From: Brienomyrus brachyistius | Taxonomy: Eukaryota > Chordata > Actinopteri > Osteoglossiformes > Mormyridae | DNA: 64,000 bases | Reading direction: 5' to 3' | NCBI RefSeq assembly: GCF_023856365.1 | Contig: NC_064538.1 | Location: forward strand, 8,564,435-8,628,434 | In this document: positions 10,698 through 23,573 of the stretch, piece after piece | Layout: the number at the start of each line of letters is the position of its first letter | Numbering within the stretch: the stretch's first letter is position 1 | The notes under the pieces: model-generated | What the model saw: the letters and a program-made list of their open reading frames with translations, nothing else | Databases searched by the model: none | What the model was told of the DNA's origin: nothing | Made by a program: the position numbers and the translations under genes

Positions 10698-12638
10698 ATG
10701 ATTACCAAAGAAAACTGACATTGCTGTCGCTTTTTGTCTCTCTCCATTTCTTTCACAGACAACTCAAGATAAAGAATTTTCATTTTTACTTCATGTTCTT
10801 CTTCAAAATATTGTTATTTATGTGCAACTCTATGGCAAGCTTCTCATGAATGGTCACCCTATCCCCTCTTGGCCTGCTGCCAGGATTAGAGACTGCTGGA
10901 TGCTGACTAATGCTAGTGCTGTTGAAGGAGGCTGGATGCTGCTGGATTTGTTTGAGCCTCCTGACTCTGCCCTGAGCCCCCCCCCCCCCCCCCCCAAGTT
11001 CTGGGTCAAGATCAGGTCGTCTTTGTATGGAAAAAAATCCAGTATTAGATTTGAGTTCAAGAATTGAGGTCATTACATCGTTTTTATTGTAAGAGGAAGA
11101 CATGACTTGCATTTAAGTACGTTGGGTGGGATACCACATGCTAAATGAGATGTGTCCTACCAAATGACTCACCTGAACTGTCCAAATGGTCATCATCTAG
11201 AGTACCTTCCATGGGTTGCTGGCTTTCAATAATTCTAGACAATTAGTCCCCCAACTCCTGTCTCTGGTGGAACTGGGAGTCCAACAGTTGTCTTGAAATG
11301 CTCTTGACGAGCAGCAGCAGTTGATTTTTTATGGTCTATTTCTATGTTTTTCCACTGGCCTTTGAAAGTTAATATACACATTGAATTAGGGGTTCTGTAT
11401 AGTAATATTTTTAAAATTTCTCTGCACAGACATGTTGGCCCCACCCTGTTATGTTACATAAAACATTTATAATTAACTGGTTTGTAAGATTGGGCCAACA
11501 ATAATCTTACCTGAACTTTGTTGGAGTGTCCGTTTGGTTACTTTTCCATTGAGTTGAATTAATTCAAAACGTGAATCCATGCTTCCTTCTTGTTGATTTC
11601 TGTACCTGAATCTTTCGGTTTGTTTTCAGTTATACGGTACTTTGATACAATTTCTTTGAAGAGGGTCTTTTGACGTTTTAGTAACTCCTGTTCCACACGC
11701 TAATTAATGTGAATGAATTGTAAATATTCAACAGGTTTTTATTACAACCTCACACACCATTAATCTAATCGGGTTTGCAAAAAATGATCTCACTTGTTCT
11801 TGATTACCTTAACCTGAGACTCTGTAGACTCTGTAGTCTAGAACTAATTAATCTGAAGTTAAGCAACATCTCAGAAAGCCAGTTGTTTAGTGTGGATTAA
11901 TTTCAGTAGAATTAGCCTAGTCCTGAATTATTTTAAGCCCTGAATGGGAAACCGGTCTTAAATATTTAAACAAATTTGGAATTTTAAATCCTGGTTTAAT
12001 TGTGGTTAAACTGGCAGGAGGCTACGTTGAGCAGCAGATTGCTTCCAGGTTTAAAATTTCTAGAACAGCAGTACACAAGAACAAGGTAAAACACTGGGAA
12101 TAACCAGAAACCAGCCAGGTAAAGGCCGGAAAGAACTTCCTGAAGCCAGAGATGGCCATCAACTTATCCAACAGTTTCTCATGAATCGTACACCCATAAT
12201 TTGAGAAATGAGTGAAACAAAAAATTGTGCTGTGGTCCCTCAGTGTTTTTTTGTATACTCATTTAACCTCCATGTCATTATGCACCTAAAATTATACTTT
12301 AAATTCAGTCTTCTGCTTGAAATCTTTTCTTTGCACGCAGTGTTCCATTATGCAATTATTCTTATAAAATGACACTGACAACTGTAAAAAATACCAAAAA
12401 GGAAGTTGCTGTGCTCAATAGATGTAAACATGAAGTGGCTGACAATGATTGATGACACCGTATTTTGACATACTTTCCATCATCTTTTTATACTACCCAT
12501 ATGAAATAAGAATGGTGAGACATGTTATAATCATAAATAAATTTTATAGTCAAAGATTTGTAAAGATAGTAACTGATGTCAGTTAAATAGTGTGAAAGCG
12601 TCATAACTGGTTTTAGCATTTCATATTTCAAGGTTTTT
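10698..12638. other. Non-coding stretch with a poly-C run
   Basis: Contains a 19-base C run at 10977-10995 and otherwise AT-rich sequence without recognisable elements. Frames reading through the homopolymer give proline- or glycine-rich artefacts. Confidence 0.5.
10977..10995. repeat. Poly-C run (19 C)
   Basis: An uninterrupted C homopolymer (G on the other strand), a candidate slippage site. Confidence 0.85.
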
Positions 12639-12650
12639 ATGTCCATACAT

Positions 12651-13004
12651 GGGGGCGGCATGGTGGTGCAGTGGTTAGCACTGTTGCCTCACACCTCTGG
12701 GACCCGGGTTTGAGTCTCCGCCTGGGTCACATGTGTGTGGAGTTTGCATGTTCTCCCCATGTCGTTGTGGGGTTTCATCCGGGTACTACAGTTTCCCCCC
12801 ACAGTCCAAAAACATGCTGAGGCTAATTGAAGTTGCTAAATGCATAGGGTGTGCATGTGTGAGTGAATGGTGTGTGAGTGTGCCGTGCGATGGGCTGGCC
12901 CCCCATCCTGGGTTGTTCCCTACCTCGTGCCCATTGTTTCTGGGATAGGCTCCGGACCCCCCGCGACCCAGTAGGATAAGTTTGGAAAATGGATAGATGG
13001 ATGG
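12651..13004 (+). mobile_element. tRNA-derived SINE, full length, 12-bp TSD
   Basis: The element starts GGGGGCGGCATGGTGGTGCA. Its head has RNA polymerase III promoter-like boxes: an A-box-like TGGTGCAGTGGTTAGCAC and a B-box-like GGGTTTGAGTCTCC about 35 bp later. The body ends with GATAAG...GGAAAATGGAT and a short GGAT-type tail. ATGTCCATACAT occurs on both sides (12639-12650 and 13005-13016), a perfect 12-bp target duplication. It encodes no protein and relies on a partner LINE for copying. It is one of three near-complete plus-strand copies in the window (also 28454 and 30881). Confidence 0.9.
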
Positions 13005-13016
13005 ATGTCCATACAT

Positions 13017-13520
13017 TCAATTTTCACAGTATCTCTACCTTGCATATTCCGGCTCACCTCCCACATTGTAAAATGGCTACGATGCCCAATCTAAGTGATT
13101 TTAAATGTGATTTGAATATTGGTGCCAGACGCAGTGGCTCTAGCTAATAAGAAACGGCCTTCTGGCATTTTCATTTCTAGAGTGGTGGGAGAATAGTGCG
13201 ATAAGCCAAAAAATAACGTCAGTTCTGTTTCTGAAAACTGCTTGTTAATGAGGCAGGTTAGAGGAGAACGGCCAGAGTCATTAAAGCTGCCGGGAAAACC
13301 TGAAGTGCGAAAATAACAGCTCAGTACAACAACTGTGTGTAGAAATGACTTCTTTGAATACACACATCATCCACACTTGAACTGCTATCAAAGATAAAAT
13401 GGGGTCCTACGTAGGACTATGTAGGGATACATAATGGTCACTGAGTGCACATAGAGGTTTACACTATATAAAGCATCAATTAAGAAAAATCTGTTGATGT
13501 ATGATTAATGCATTAGTGAG
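13017..13520. other. Non-coding stretch, nothing recognised
   Basis: No element end or coding signal seen. A perfect 12-bp palindrome TCCTACGTAGGA lies near 13403. Confidence 0.45.
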
Positions 13521-13707
13521 CAGAGGCAGAAAGTTCAGGTTCAGAAAGTAAAAGTCCAGAACAACATTTGTTTCCACCAACCAATTGAGTATAAAGAGGC
13601 ACAGACACAGACTGTTTCAGCTGGTTTTGTCTCAACCCCCAACTGGTGGGTTGAAACAAAATCTTGGACTGGATTTGTACTTTCAGAACCTGAACTTTCC
13701 ACCTCTG
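13521..13707. mobile_element. Palindromic hAT-type MITE
   Basis: The 187-bp element begins CAGAGGCAGAAAGTTCAGGT and ends with the inverted counterpart CCTGAACTTTCCACCTCTG. The arms are complementary for about 65-70 bp each (13521-13587 and 13637-13707), leaving a short centre. Flanking 8-mers TTAGTGAG (13513-13520) and TTAGTCAG (13708-13715) agree at 7 of 8, indicating an 8-bp hAT target duplication. Single-stranded it would fold into one long hairpin. Related arms occur near 17.7, 19.3 and 52.1 kb. Confidence 0.75.
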
Positions 13708-13715
13708 TTAGTCAG

Positions 13716-16700
13716 TAAAAACAAAGACATAATCACTGCATTCCTATTTTATGGAAGGAGAGTGTAACTGAGCCAGCTGTAGTAAAGTAACGTCTTGCTA
13801 ATTCAAAGTCAAATTCATTAACTTAGCCGAAGAAGAAAACAGAGAAATTAAATGAAAGATCATGTATCCAAAATACAGAATATGGTACAAATAAGTAAAA
13901 ATGAATGCTAAACCTCATGCATCCATGATGTATCAAGCAACATTTGAGTCATTCGCACTACACGTTGAAAGTGTGTTGTTGGGGTCTTTTAGCAAACAAA
14001 CAAAGTTGTGGTAAGTTACATTCCAGGACATGACTGTACATACTCAGCAATGAGCTCTCAATACTGGAGTTATTGATTGATTGACTGGAGATATTGATTT
14101 CAGAGAAAGTCATGTTTACACAAATGGTACTATTGCAACTAATACAGTTTTTTTACATTCTTATGCCGAACTACATTTACGTTTGGTAAGTGAAGATAGC
14201 AAATGGCTGTATATTCTGTCTCATTTCGAAAACTGACCATTAAAACAGGTGTGATAATTTCGCATAGCACTTAAGCACATTAATATACAAGTCTTACACT
14301 AATTATTGCCCATATTTAAATAAATTGGAGACCTGACTTGTTTGTGAATTATTCCCAGACCATTACGTGGATTATCTGCCAAAATCAAAGATAAAATAAT
14401 GTCTGCAAGATACTCTTCAGCTAACTTTTGCCAGTGGATATGCACAGAGAAAAAAAGTCAAAGATGGTGCTGAGGTGGAAAGGCTGACATTTTTAGGTCA
14501 TCTGAAACTACAGTAGGGAGATACAATTTTAGTGCAGCGTGGAGATTAAACAGACTGAACAAAAAACAGAAGGTCAGGAATGCCACTGTTGGCCTCTGAA
14601 ATTACCAGTACTATTTCGCCACATATCTAAAAAATATAGCGGCCCCTAAAACTACACCACTGCTGCCACAAACCCACGGTTGCTTGATCAGATGCAGGAA
14701 ATCATTGTAAGTATTTCCCGATGGTTCCATGAAGGCTGTGGGCCTATCCGATGAGTTTTGCTGTCTCAACCAACCTCAGAGTGTTCTGGACCAGCTATCA
14801 GAATTAGGCCTGGGAGGTCAAACTTAAGAATCAGAATAAATTCAAATTTAAAATATTGCAAATATTTTACGCCAAAAATCCTCATTTGAAATTTTGAAGA
14901 TTTCTGTAGGCTACTCTTAGCCGTCTAACATGTGTTTCCTAATTTTTGTTTTGCCATGAATTTATTCAGCTGGCAAGAATGACTGAAATTAGCTTGCATG
15001 AAGCTAGAGGAATAATGTGTGAATCAGACGAAAAATACAACGACATAAATAACTCCTGAAAACCTGAAATGTGCAGACTGGCAACTGTTGGGATTTTGCC
15101 AACACTTTTTATTGTGGGAAATCCTCAACTCAGTGAATTTTATCGCCAATATTTCAGAACACTGGATAGCATTGCTTTCGAAATTCCTGTCAATATAGCC
15201 TAATTGTGGTATGTCTCGGAAATATGAAAAAGTAGATGCTTTTCAAACCTAGATGTACCCTAAACCAAAGACACCATTTGATTCCACAATGTTCTTTATT
15301 TAACTTTTAAGTTATTTTATGCACATAAGCGTTAAGTCAGAAAATGGTGGCCCATGGGCCAGATCTGGCCCGCTTAGAACAATATTTGCCCATCTGAAAG
15401 AGGTTTCCCTTTGAGGTTTTCGTTAGTCCACCATGGCCCCTAATCGACCGATCTGCAAATTGGTGCTGGTTTGCAAATTTCAAAAATTTCAATAAAAACA
15501 CTGTAACCTAGAAAAATTCTGACTGCAGAAATTCTGACTTAATTATATTAATAAACAGGATTACAACCATTAAAAAAGATCCAGACATAGTCATGTAACA
15601 ATGCATTATGTAATGACAAAATGTTACTATAAAGTATAATGCATTGTTATGCATACGCTTTTCTCCAGACTAACACTGCATTTTTTTCTCAGCATCTTGC
15701 AGGACCTATTTTGAAAACTTACAAAAAAAAAACCAAAATAATCAAATGAGAAGAGTAAGCAACATTTGCTCATGTAACTGATGGAACGGGATTGGTTTGC
15801 CTGTTGGAGTGGTTTTCAGTGATTAATAACTTGTGTTATCTGTGTGTTGTACAGTATTTGCTCGGTGCATGGAGTGCTGTTCTTCAAAGAGGAGCGAGCG
15901 CTTTGGGCAACAGCAAATGCTAACCTCATGTCTGTCGAAAAGGATGCAGTAGTTGGTGGCCAGCTGGTAAGGGTTGTAATTACTTCTAAGCTTGAACAGA
16001 TAAACTACTTTGATCAATGTCAATGCGGGTTGTAAATAGCTGAGGTGGCCCTAAAGCCAAATAAACCAATTACTTCATTTTTCGAGAAGCAACATGCTCA
16101 ATAAGGCTGCAGCTTGGGGAGGGAAGTTTTTGTATGTAAATGTGAGTGGCTGAGGAAAGGTTTGAATGTAAATGTCTTATGTAAATGTAAAGATGGGAAA
16201 TACCACAAGGGATTGCGACAGGTGTTATATGGGAATTTCCAATCTCTGCAGATGTCCACATTGTGGTATCTTTGTGGACATTTACAGATATTTTCTGTAA
16301 AACTGGAGCAAATGCCCCGGATTTTTCCATAGTTTCACAATGTACGCAGACATATATGTGTCCGGAGAAGCCTCTCTTCATGCAATGTTAGGGCTGGGAA
16401 ATTTATTGATCTAATACATTACATTAATTTTAAAGTCATGGTGCATTATTCTTTAATTGTGTTCACACGCAATATTTTGTTACCCAAATGAAAGAATAGT
16501 ATGAGCAAAGATTTTGATAAAAGCCTATAATATTTCGTCCTGGTTGTATATGATGCCATGAAATTTTAGGTCATCATGCACGGAAACTACCAAACAGTTA
16601 TCGTCTCATGGGGAAGCTTATGTCTCCTAGTTTATTTCATTTAAATAAAAAACTTGTCAGATGGAGACATGCATAGGAAAAGAATATTGTAATTTGCAAT

Positions 16701-17587
16701 ATTTGTTTTATTTTATTGAAAGCATATACCTCAAAAGCAGAAGATCTTTCGTGTTATAAAGTGTACTTTCGGTGGTTGCCAGACTTTTCTTTTTAGAGCA
16801 ATTTGCAAGTAGATTTAAATGTTTAAATCAATTATACCATTGTTGCTCTGATTTGATGACTTCTTGAAAACCATTTTCTCCAAAAAGGTAGCTAGAATCT
16901 TTCAAGTTTGTTGACTATAACCTACAATAAACAATACATTTGTATAATAAGAGGTACATTTTCTCACAATTTTTTGTTAGTTTTCTGTCATTTCAGTAAC
17001 TCTTGTCCTAAATTTGATTAAATACTTTTTTTGTTTATTATAAAAATAAATGGTAGCATAACAAGACTGATTAAGTACCCCAGAGGCAAAATTGACAGTT
17101 TATACAATGAAGATATATAACTTGAGTCCGTCGTCGATGTAATTAAAAAAATCTGAGGAAATGAATACATTACGGTAATGAGTTTGTGACAATGACCCAT
17201 GTACTCCCCTTTCTGTTAATTCTATATCACTGCATGTGCAGACACGAGATAATTAGCAGCACTGATCACAAGCCACACCTGTTTCATGGCTGTTTAAGTT
17301 TAGCTACCCAATCCCTCATTTTCCCCATGCAACGTACTGAGCTCTATTGCTGTTTTGTGCCACAGCACAGAGGGAAACTCTGGAGCCTAGGCCAGTTTGA
17401 GTTCAACTGAACGTATACATGCAGGACTCCCAATTGCATTATCTGGGTGTCTTAGGCTGACTAAGAGAAATTCGATTTAGTGCAATTTCAGTTGGACAAA
17501 AAACCTTTACTTGTACTTTAAAAGTCTGGTTTGAGTCGGACTAAGACAATAATTTGATTTTCTTAGTGTGCATGCAAACATACTGTC
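13716..17587. other. Non-coding stretch, mostly unique sequence
   Basis: No gene found. Two small notes: 15345-15435 contains TGGCCCATGGGCCAGATCTGGCCC-like text, typical of hAT-type element ends but without a partner end; and 16250-16285 holds a small hairpin with 9-bp arms ATGTCCACA/TGTGGACAT. Open frames near 16.1-16.4 kb overlap this hairpin on both strands and look accidental. Confidence 0.45.
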
Positions 17588-19489
17588 TGATCTTCTGATC
17601 TTGAGCAGAAAGATTTAACCTGCTCAGCTACTCACCATCCAGACATGTTAAATTCGATGTTGTGGAAATTACTTTCAAAATGTAATCCATTACAAACAGG
17701 TGGAAAATTCTGGTTCTGGAAGTACAAATCCGGACCACGGTTTTGTTTCAACCAACCACACAGAAAAAATTAACTTTGAATGAACTCAATTGAATCATGG
17801 ACAGTGGTTCCACCCAACTAGAATGAGTTTTGTAAAAATGAAACATTCTATTTAAGCTGATCCATTGACTTTGTGTTCTGAAAACAGAACATAGCTGAGT
17901 TAATCTTTTTCATTTTCCCATTAAACCAATTCAATTTAAATTAGGTATATAATCTAACAGCAGCCTTGGTTTATTTCACCCATCCTTATGAAGAAGATCA
18001 AATGAGTGGCTGTAGCTATTTGTGAATTTCTCTATGGGTGTAGTGTTTTGTTGGTCTAAAGCAGGGCTGGGCAATCTCATCCACGAAGAGTCACTGTGTG
18101 TGCAGGTTTTAACTGCAACTCCCTAATTAGATTACTAATCAGAGGACTGATTGGCTGCAGAGCCCTCACACCTGGGTTTGAACAGCTGACCTAAAGGTTA
18201 TCCCACAAACCTGCATACACACCAGCCCTTTGCACATAAGATTGCCCCACCCTGGTCTAAGGCCTTGATAGTTACTGGATTTGCCTTTCCGGCCTTATAT
18301 ATGCCGAAAGATAGTAGGAGAGTTGACAGGGCCTTTACTTGGCTGTGATGGGGCTCTCCGCTTTCCTGTAGACTAATGGTGCTGGATGTGTATTTGCATA
18401 GCATGTTATGGTACTGCCTTTGATGTAACACTTTTTTTTAAATCCACCATGATGGTGTTGAATACAGGGCAAGAGTATAAAAACCCCAGATATAAAAAAG
18501 TTTGATGCTCACTGTAGCCATGTAAATAAAACTTGGTGGGTTTTTGTGTGCTGCTGGGTGGGAGGCTTTCGCTTTTCTTGGGGTGTTCAGTGAATGGTCT
18601 CTTAAAGCATCTTTGGGGGGACAATTTTGGATGGCTAGCTGCTAAGTGAATCCCAACTGGCTATTTGTCCTTACAGGTAACAGGTGCTCTCCTCTCTGCT
18701 TAGAACTATCAAACCAGATGAATACATCAAAATCTGCTCAAACTACCCCTGATGTACTGCACATACTGAAGAAAGTACTTCAGGTTTTCTTTGGAAATTC
18801 ACGTTTACAAATACTACTACAGTTCTAAAGGCAAGGAACCCAATGACATAGAGCATTTAACTCCAGCAGCCCCAAAGGTTCCTGAAGAAATACCAATTAT
18901 ATAATGCGGTGGAAACTAATATGCGCAACATAGCATCTTCAATAATGATGGGCTTCTAAAAACTAAGCCTAGTAAAAATCTGAATGTTAAATGAGCAAAA
19001 TGATTTTTTTTGTTCTTCTGTCCAAAGTCGCGGTCTAAAAGTAATACAGACTCCACCCATTATATCTGCTCCAGGAAAAATGCACTTCTATAGCCACTGA
19101 AGAGGCTCTCACCTTCTCTCAGTCCTAATAAATAATGTTATGCAGTCTAGCAACCGATTCACTAGGTTTAATTTTGTGAGATTAATTCAACTATGTTCTC
19201 AGAAATCAAAGTGAATGTATCAACTCATTTTCAAAATGCCCATTCTAGTTTTGTGGAACCACTGTACATGATTCAATTGAATTGTTTCACACTTTTTTTC
19301 AGTGGGGTTGGTTGAAACAAAACTTTGGTCTGGATTTGTACTTTTAGGACCTGAACTTTCCACCTCTGTCTGTAACAGATTACATTTTAAAAGTAACTTC
19401 CTCAACATTGAACTTAACGCCTATGGATGGTGAGAAGCTCAGCAGCTTAGGTCTCACTGCTCCTCACTGCTCAAGCTGGAAGATCAGTG
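17588..19489. repeat. Large inverted repeat (~250-bp arms, ~1.4-kb spacer)
   Basis: The left arm (about 17588-17840) is the reverse complement of the right arm (about 19221-19489) with moderate divergence. Matching landmarks, left versus reverse-complemented right, are CTGATCTTC, CTTGAGCAG, CTCACCATCC, ATGTTG.GGAA.TTAC, AAAATGTAATC, GTACAAATCC and AATTGAATCATG. The arms contain the same hAT-like end (CAGAGGTGGAAA) as the MITE at 13521, but homology continues past that end on the outside. This argues for an inverted duplication or a larger foldback element rather than two separate MITE insertions. A different hAT MITE sits in the spacer. No transposase frame is present. Confidence 0.65.
18062..18254. 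mobile_element. hAT-type MITE nested in the inverted-repeat spacer
   Basis: The 193-bp element has ends CAGGGCTGGGCAATCT and AGATTGCCCCACCCTG, complementary at nearly every position. The 8-bp flanks GTCTAAAG (18054-18061) and GTCTAAGG (18255-18262) match at 7 of 8. There is no coding capacity. Confidence 0.75.
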
Positions 19490-19595
19490 GTTCAAGCCCC
19501 AGCTTTTCCGGAACAGTCATATGTCCATGGGCCCAAGGTGGGCTAGGCAAAGAGATGCATTCCAATGTACTTGTGCGAATAAAAGTGTTTATTAT
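19435..19595 (+). mobile_element. Possible degraded tRNA-derived SINE
   Basis: AGCTCAGCAGCTTAGGTC followed about 35 bp later by AGTGGTTCAAGCCCC resembles a decayed A-box/B-box pair. It overlaps the outer part of the right arm of the inverted repeat. No TSD was found. Confidence 0.3.
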
Positions 19596-22500
19596 ATTAT
19601 CCCAAGTTAGGATCCTGGAGCAGAACTAGTTGGCAGTCAGTCTGAAAAAAAATGAGTCTGAGCCACATTCGTGACAGACCTGAATTGTACTTTTGATTCT
19701 TGTGTAAATACAAGCTAGATTTGGTAATATTCAATGTAAAGCTGGCCCAGATATGGCTGTAATCGGACCAATATTGGTCCATTGTGCAAAAAGACAGCGG
19801 GCCAGATTGGGGTTTCGAATCATCACACTCTGATCTGAGGTGGGATGTTTCTTGATAGGAGGATTTCTCATAATTGAGGCACCCATGGTCTGGTCATTGT
19901 ATGCTACGTTTAATTTATTATTCACACCTGAATTGTTAGACGATTTTCTAATCCAAGCTGTAATGAACAATGAGTGTTTCACTGTAGTGTAAACATATGA
20001 GTACTGATTCTGGAAAAATATATTTCCGCTTACACGTTGGTTTTAAATTTGGCTTGAAGTGGCATTAAAAAGGTTACATTAAAAAGTCTTGAATTTCATA
20101 TCAGGATTTCTGCACACTGTAAAATTGTACAACTTTTCTGAAGACTGCGTATTGACTTGCCAGTCTGAAGTACATCAAGTTTATTTAAGTGCAGTAATGG
20201 GTGTTGTTATGCTTGATTACTGGAGCAAGTAGCAAAGACTACTTGTGACTTATGACATTGGACAGCAAGCTGAAATTGCTCAAGGTGGGCTGCAGCACCC
20301 GTGAATAAGACCTTAAACTAGGTATGTAAAGGGTAGCATAACCACAGACACACAAAGGACACACAACGTATGCTTTTTCCAACAGTTCATTCTAAAAATA
20401 TTGAATATGAAATTGAGACAGTTGGGCGCATTAAATGTGCAAATGCAGGAGAATCATCGACGACAATGCCTTGGATAGCCTGAATGTTCTCCTGTGGCGA
20501 TATTGCAAATGACATTTCATTTGTGATGCACTGCTAGAATGCCGGCGTTGTGCTTGATTCTGTGCTTTTCAGCATCCCAAACCTCATCTTGGGGTATGAC
20601 AAAGACTGCTGTAGATGCTGACTGGTGACTGGACGTGTCACAAGTGTGCATTGCCTCTGTGAAGCAAGGCCACTGTCCAGGGATTTGAATGTTCCCTTGC
20701 CTGCGATGGTGTTTAGTAGACAGCTGGGTGCGCTGCTCGTTGGTTGGCCAGTGTCAATTTGCTGCAGGAAATGGGGTCTGCCATGAAAGAAAATTAAATT
20801 ACTTATGAAAAGAGTAAATAAAATTAATTATTTGAAACTATACTGGGATGTTGTTTGTTGATTTAAAAGAAGATTTGCTTGAAGGTTAATCTGTATTCAT
20901 TTGAAACTGAAGGAAAGTCTGATTTTAAATTAAATCAAATGATCATAAGCGACTGGCTCCACGGTAAAACTGTCTCTGTACCTAATTAAACAACAAAGAA
21001 AGCGCGTTTCCATCAGAAGCATAAGCTAACCGCTGTGAATATTGCCTGTGTTTTGTCCATTTGTCTCATTGTCTGAATCCACGTTCAATACAGTGAAACT
21101 CATCTGTTCACCGGGTCAATGTTTTAATTAAAGAAATATTGGGCAGACAGAGGTGGTTCTTTTCTCTGACAGAAATGTGTCAGAGTAATTAATTGCTCCA
21201 GATAATGAGTAGTGGTAATTAAAAAAGTATTTGGTAAGGAGTCATGAGGGAACCTGGAGAAGAAGAAAACCTTTTTCTTGCCTGTTCCGTAATGCATTGC
21301 TATTTTATAGCTCTGCTTACATTCCATTTGTAGAAACTTTATCTTTGGCTGTGTGTGTCTTGCATCAAGTTACACCAATGTCAGGACAGTATGGTACCAG
21401 CACCAGTACTAATAAGTGTCCTACTGAACTACTGAACTTTTGAACTAAAAACAAAATTCAAAAGATTTTATTTCTTCAAATCAAATCAATTTATTTTGCA
21501 CTGTGAAACATCTGAACTGAAGTTAATTATATTTTCACATGAAATTAATATAACAGTAATACACGGGAACACTGAAAAGGCTGGTATATCGATTTGTGAC
21601 GGGTTTAATGGTTTTTGGCTGATTTCATTTTAAGATTGATCCAGATGTAGCATTTTCATTACACAACTAAGAATGAGCACTTCCGAAACAAGCAAGTAAA
21701 CAGCTTATCAGGTGTATATCTTGGTGGATCAGCGCTTTCAAGTAAGTACATGTGTAATAGAAAAACTAGCTATTATTGAAATAACATGGTTCCTAGCAGA
21801 TGATTCGATAATTTTTCTATGTTAGCATTACCAGCCAAATCCATTTATACTAGTTGAAAAAGATGACGTGAAATGTAATTATAATAAAATACAAACTTCA
21901 CTCCTGTCATTCTGTAACAGATGATTGAACATACAAATGAGGTCTAATGCTTTGTCTGTTTTTAATAAATATACCTATAGAAGTCATGGTTACTATTTGT
22001 TTTTCAATTTATTGTACAGTTTAGTGGATACATTTGATTTGCTGTCATTTTTGAGGAATAATACATCTTTGGTCAGATTCATTATTGATTCTTCCATCCA
22101 ATTACACCCTGAAGCTCATTTCAGCTGTTGGGTTTCACTTAATGGGCTTTGCTACTGTAGTTATCAGAGCAAACAACAGCCCAAGGTGAATCTGTCACAG
22201 ATGTGCATGCAGGCAGGTGCAACTGGAATTACAGGCAATGGGGACGGACATCTTCCATAGAAGACCCTGTCCGAACCACAATTAGACCGTTACTGATACG
22301 TGACTATTTGTCCCTGGTGGAGAGTCACCAACTCATCCCAGTATTAGAATCTCTGTTCAAAAATAGAAATGTCGGTAGTCTGGAGAGGCAGACTGTTTTG
22401 AATGTGACCTACTTTGCTTTCACAGTCTTCGTTCTAGACCCAGTTTTTAAGGACTGGCATCATTACCCAGCGAACTCTCTTTCTCCTACACTCTGTGTGG

Positions 22501-23573
22501 GCATCAAGGTTTGCGACAGTCAACCCATTGGGCCCTCATGAGGGAGGAGCAGGGGGAGGGAAAAAAATAAACTTTTTACAATCTAGGTTACTAGTCCACA
22601 ATGGGCAGAAAGAAATGATACATGGTAACCAATGACGACAAAGCAGATGGAACGCAGGGATCTGTTTACTGTATGTAAACAGTGGACATTTTTTTATTTA
22701 TTCCTATTGAAAAAGTAACACAGAACTGTGTCGTGTTAAAGGTTCTAATTGGGGCGCTCATTACTGTGGTTCACCAAGGGCCACTTCAAGAACGGCGGCC
22801 CATGTCTCAATTACCAACACTTTCATTAGTGCTAAATGCCCCCCCTGTACTAAAGCATGTGGCTGCTCAAAATGAAGATTCGCTATTTTGTATAGTGCGC
22901 AGAAGAAACGAAACAATTAAAAAAAAAAGGAAAGAGAATCTCAATCAAAATTTCTTGAGCAAACTGTATACGTACTGGAAACACAGCAATTTAGAGTTCA
23001 GTATATAATCCTTTATTATCGTAAATAGAATGTGCTACTGTATACCATTATGCCTTGGTTCTTATTCGAGGTGAATGCATCTTTCCATTGCATCTCTGTT
23101 CCTTACTAGATAAATTAAGCAGAGCTGATGAAAACTAATGTGTCCCCCCCAAGTCGATGGTCTCTCTATTTAGACAGACCACCTTGGTCCCTTTTGTCAG
23201 TCTAAAAGATTAGATGTAACTGAACTATCAAAGTTGAACATTATGCCACACAAATAGAAGTTTTTTGTATCCTTAAGAAGCATTTCAAGCACATATGGAA
23301 AACCCCAGACCAATGGAAAGCAGTTTGCTCTTAATGCCCATTTCAGCAATGCATACTGTAGATATATTTCCATATACTGGTAAAGACGTCTTTATAGACT
23401 AAAAAACAGCTCTGTATAGTATTGAATGGACAGATTAGCTTTTTAATTCTTGCCAAATTTTACATTAATTTACTTAGTAATGGATATATTTGCTCCATTT
23501 CGACATTATTAAGCTGCCAGTGGCTTTAAATGAATAATATGTCATATGTTAAAATGTCATAACATGTCACTAA
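19596..23573. other. Non-coding stretch, no gene recognised
   Basis: Frames of up to 112 codons occur (for example near 22.0-22.5 kb), but none shows a known domain or convincing splice context. A short TCAAATCAAATCAATTTATTTT near 21476 may be a trace of a LINE tail. Confidence 0.45.

Noticed and set aside
12651..12740. A tRNA gene
   Set aside because: The A- and B-box-like sequences are the head of a SINE with a shared body, tail and TSD, and repeated at several loci; the cloverleaf is not intact.
16114..16381. Overlapping plus and minus frames of 72 and 103 codons
   Set aside because: Both span a small inverted repeat and lack any domain.
20490..20780. An antisense transposase fragment
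   Set aside because: The minus frames have no recognisable catalytic motif.
22203..22541. 112-codon plus frame as an exon
   Set aside because: No domain is recognisable and there is no convincing acceptor/donor pair; length is within chance expectation.
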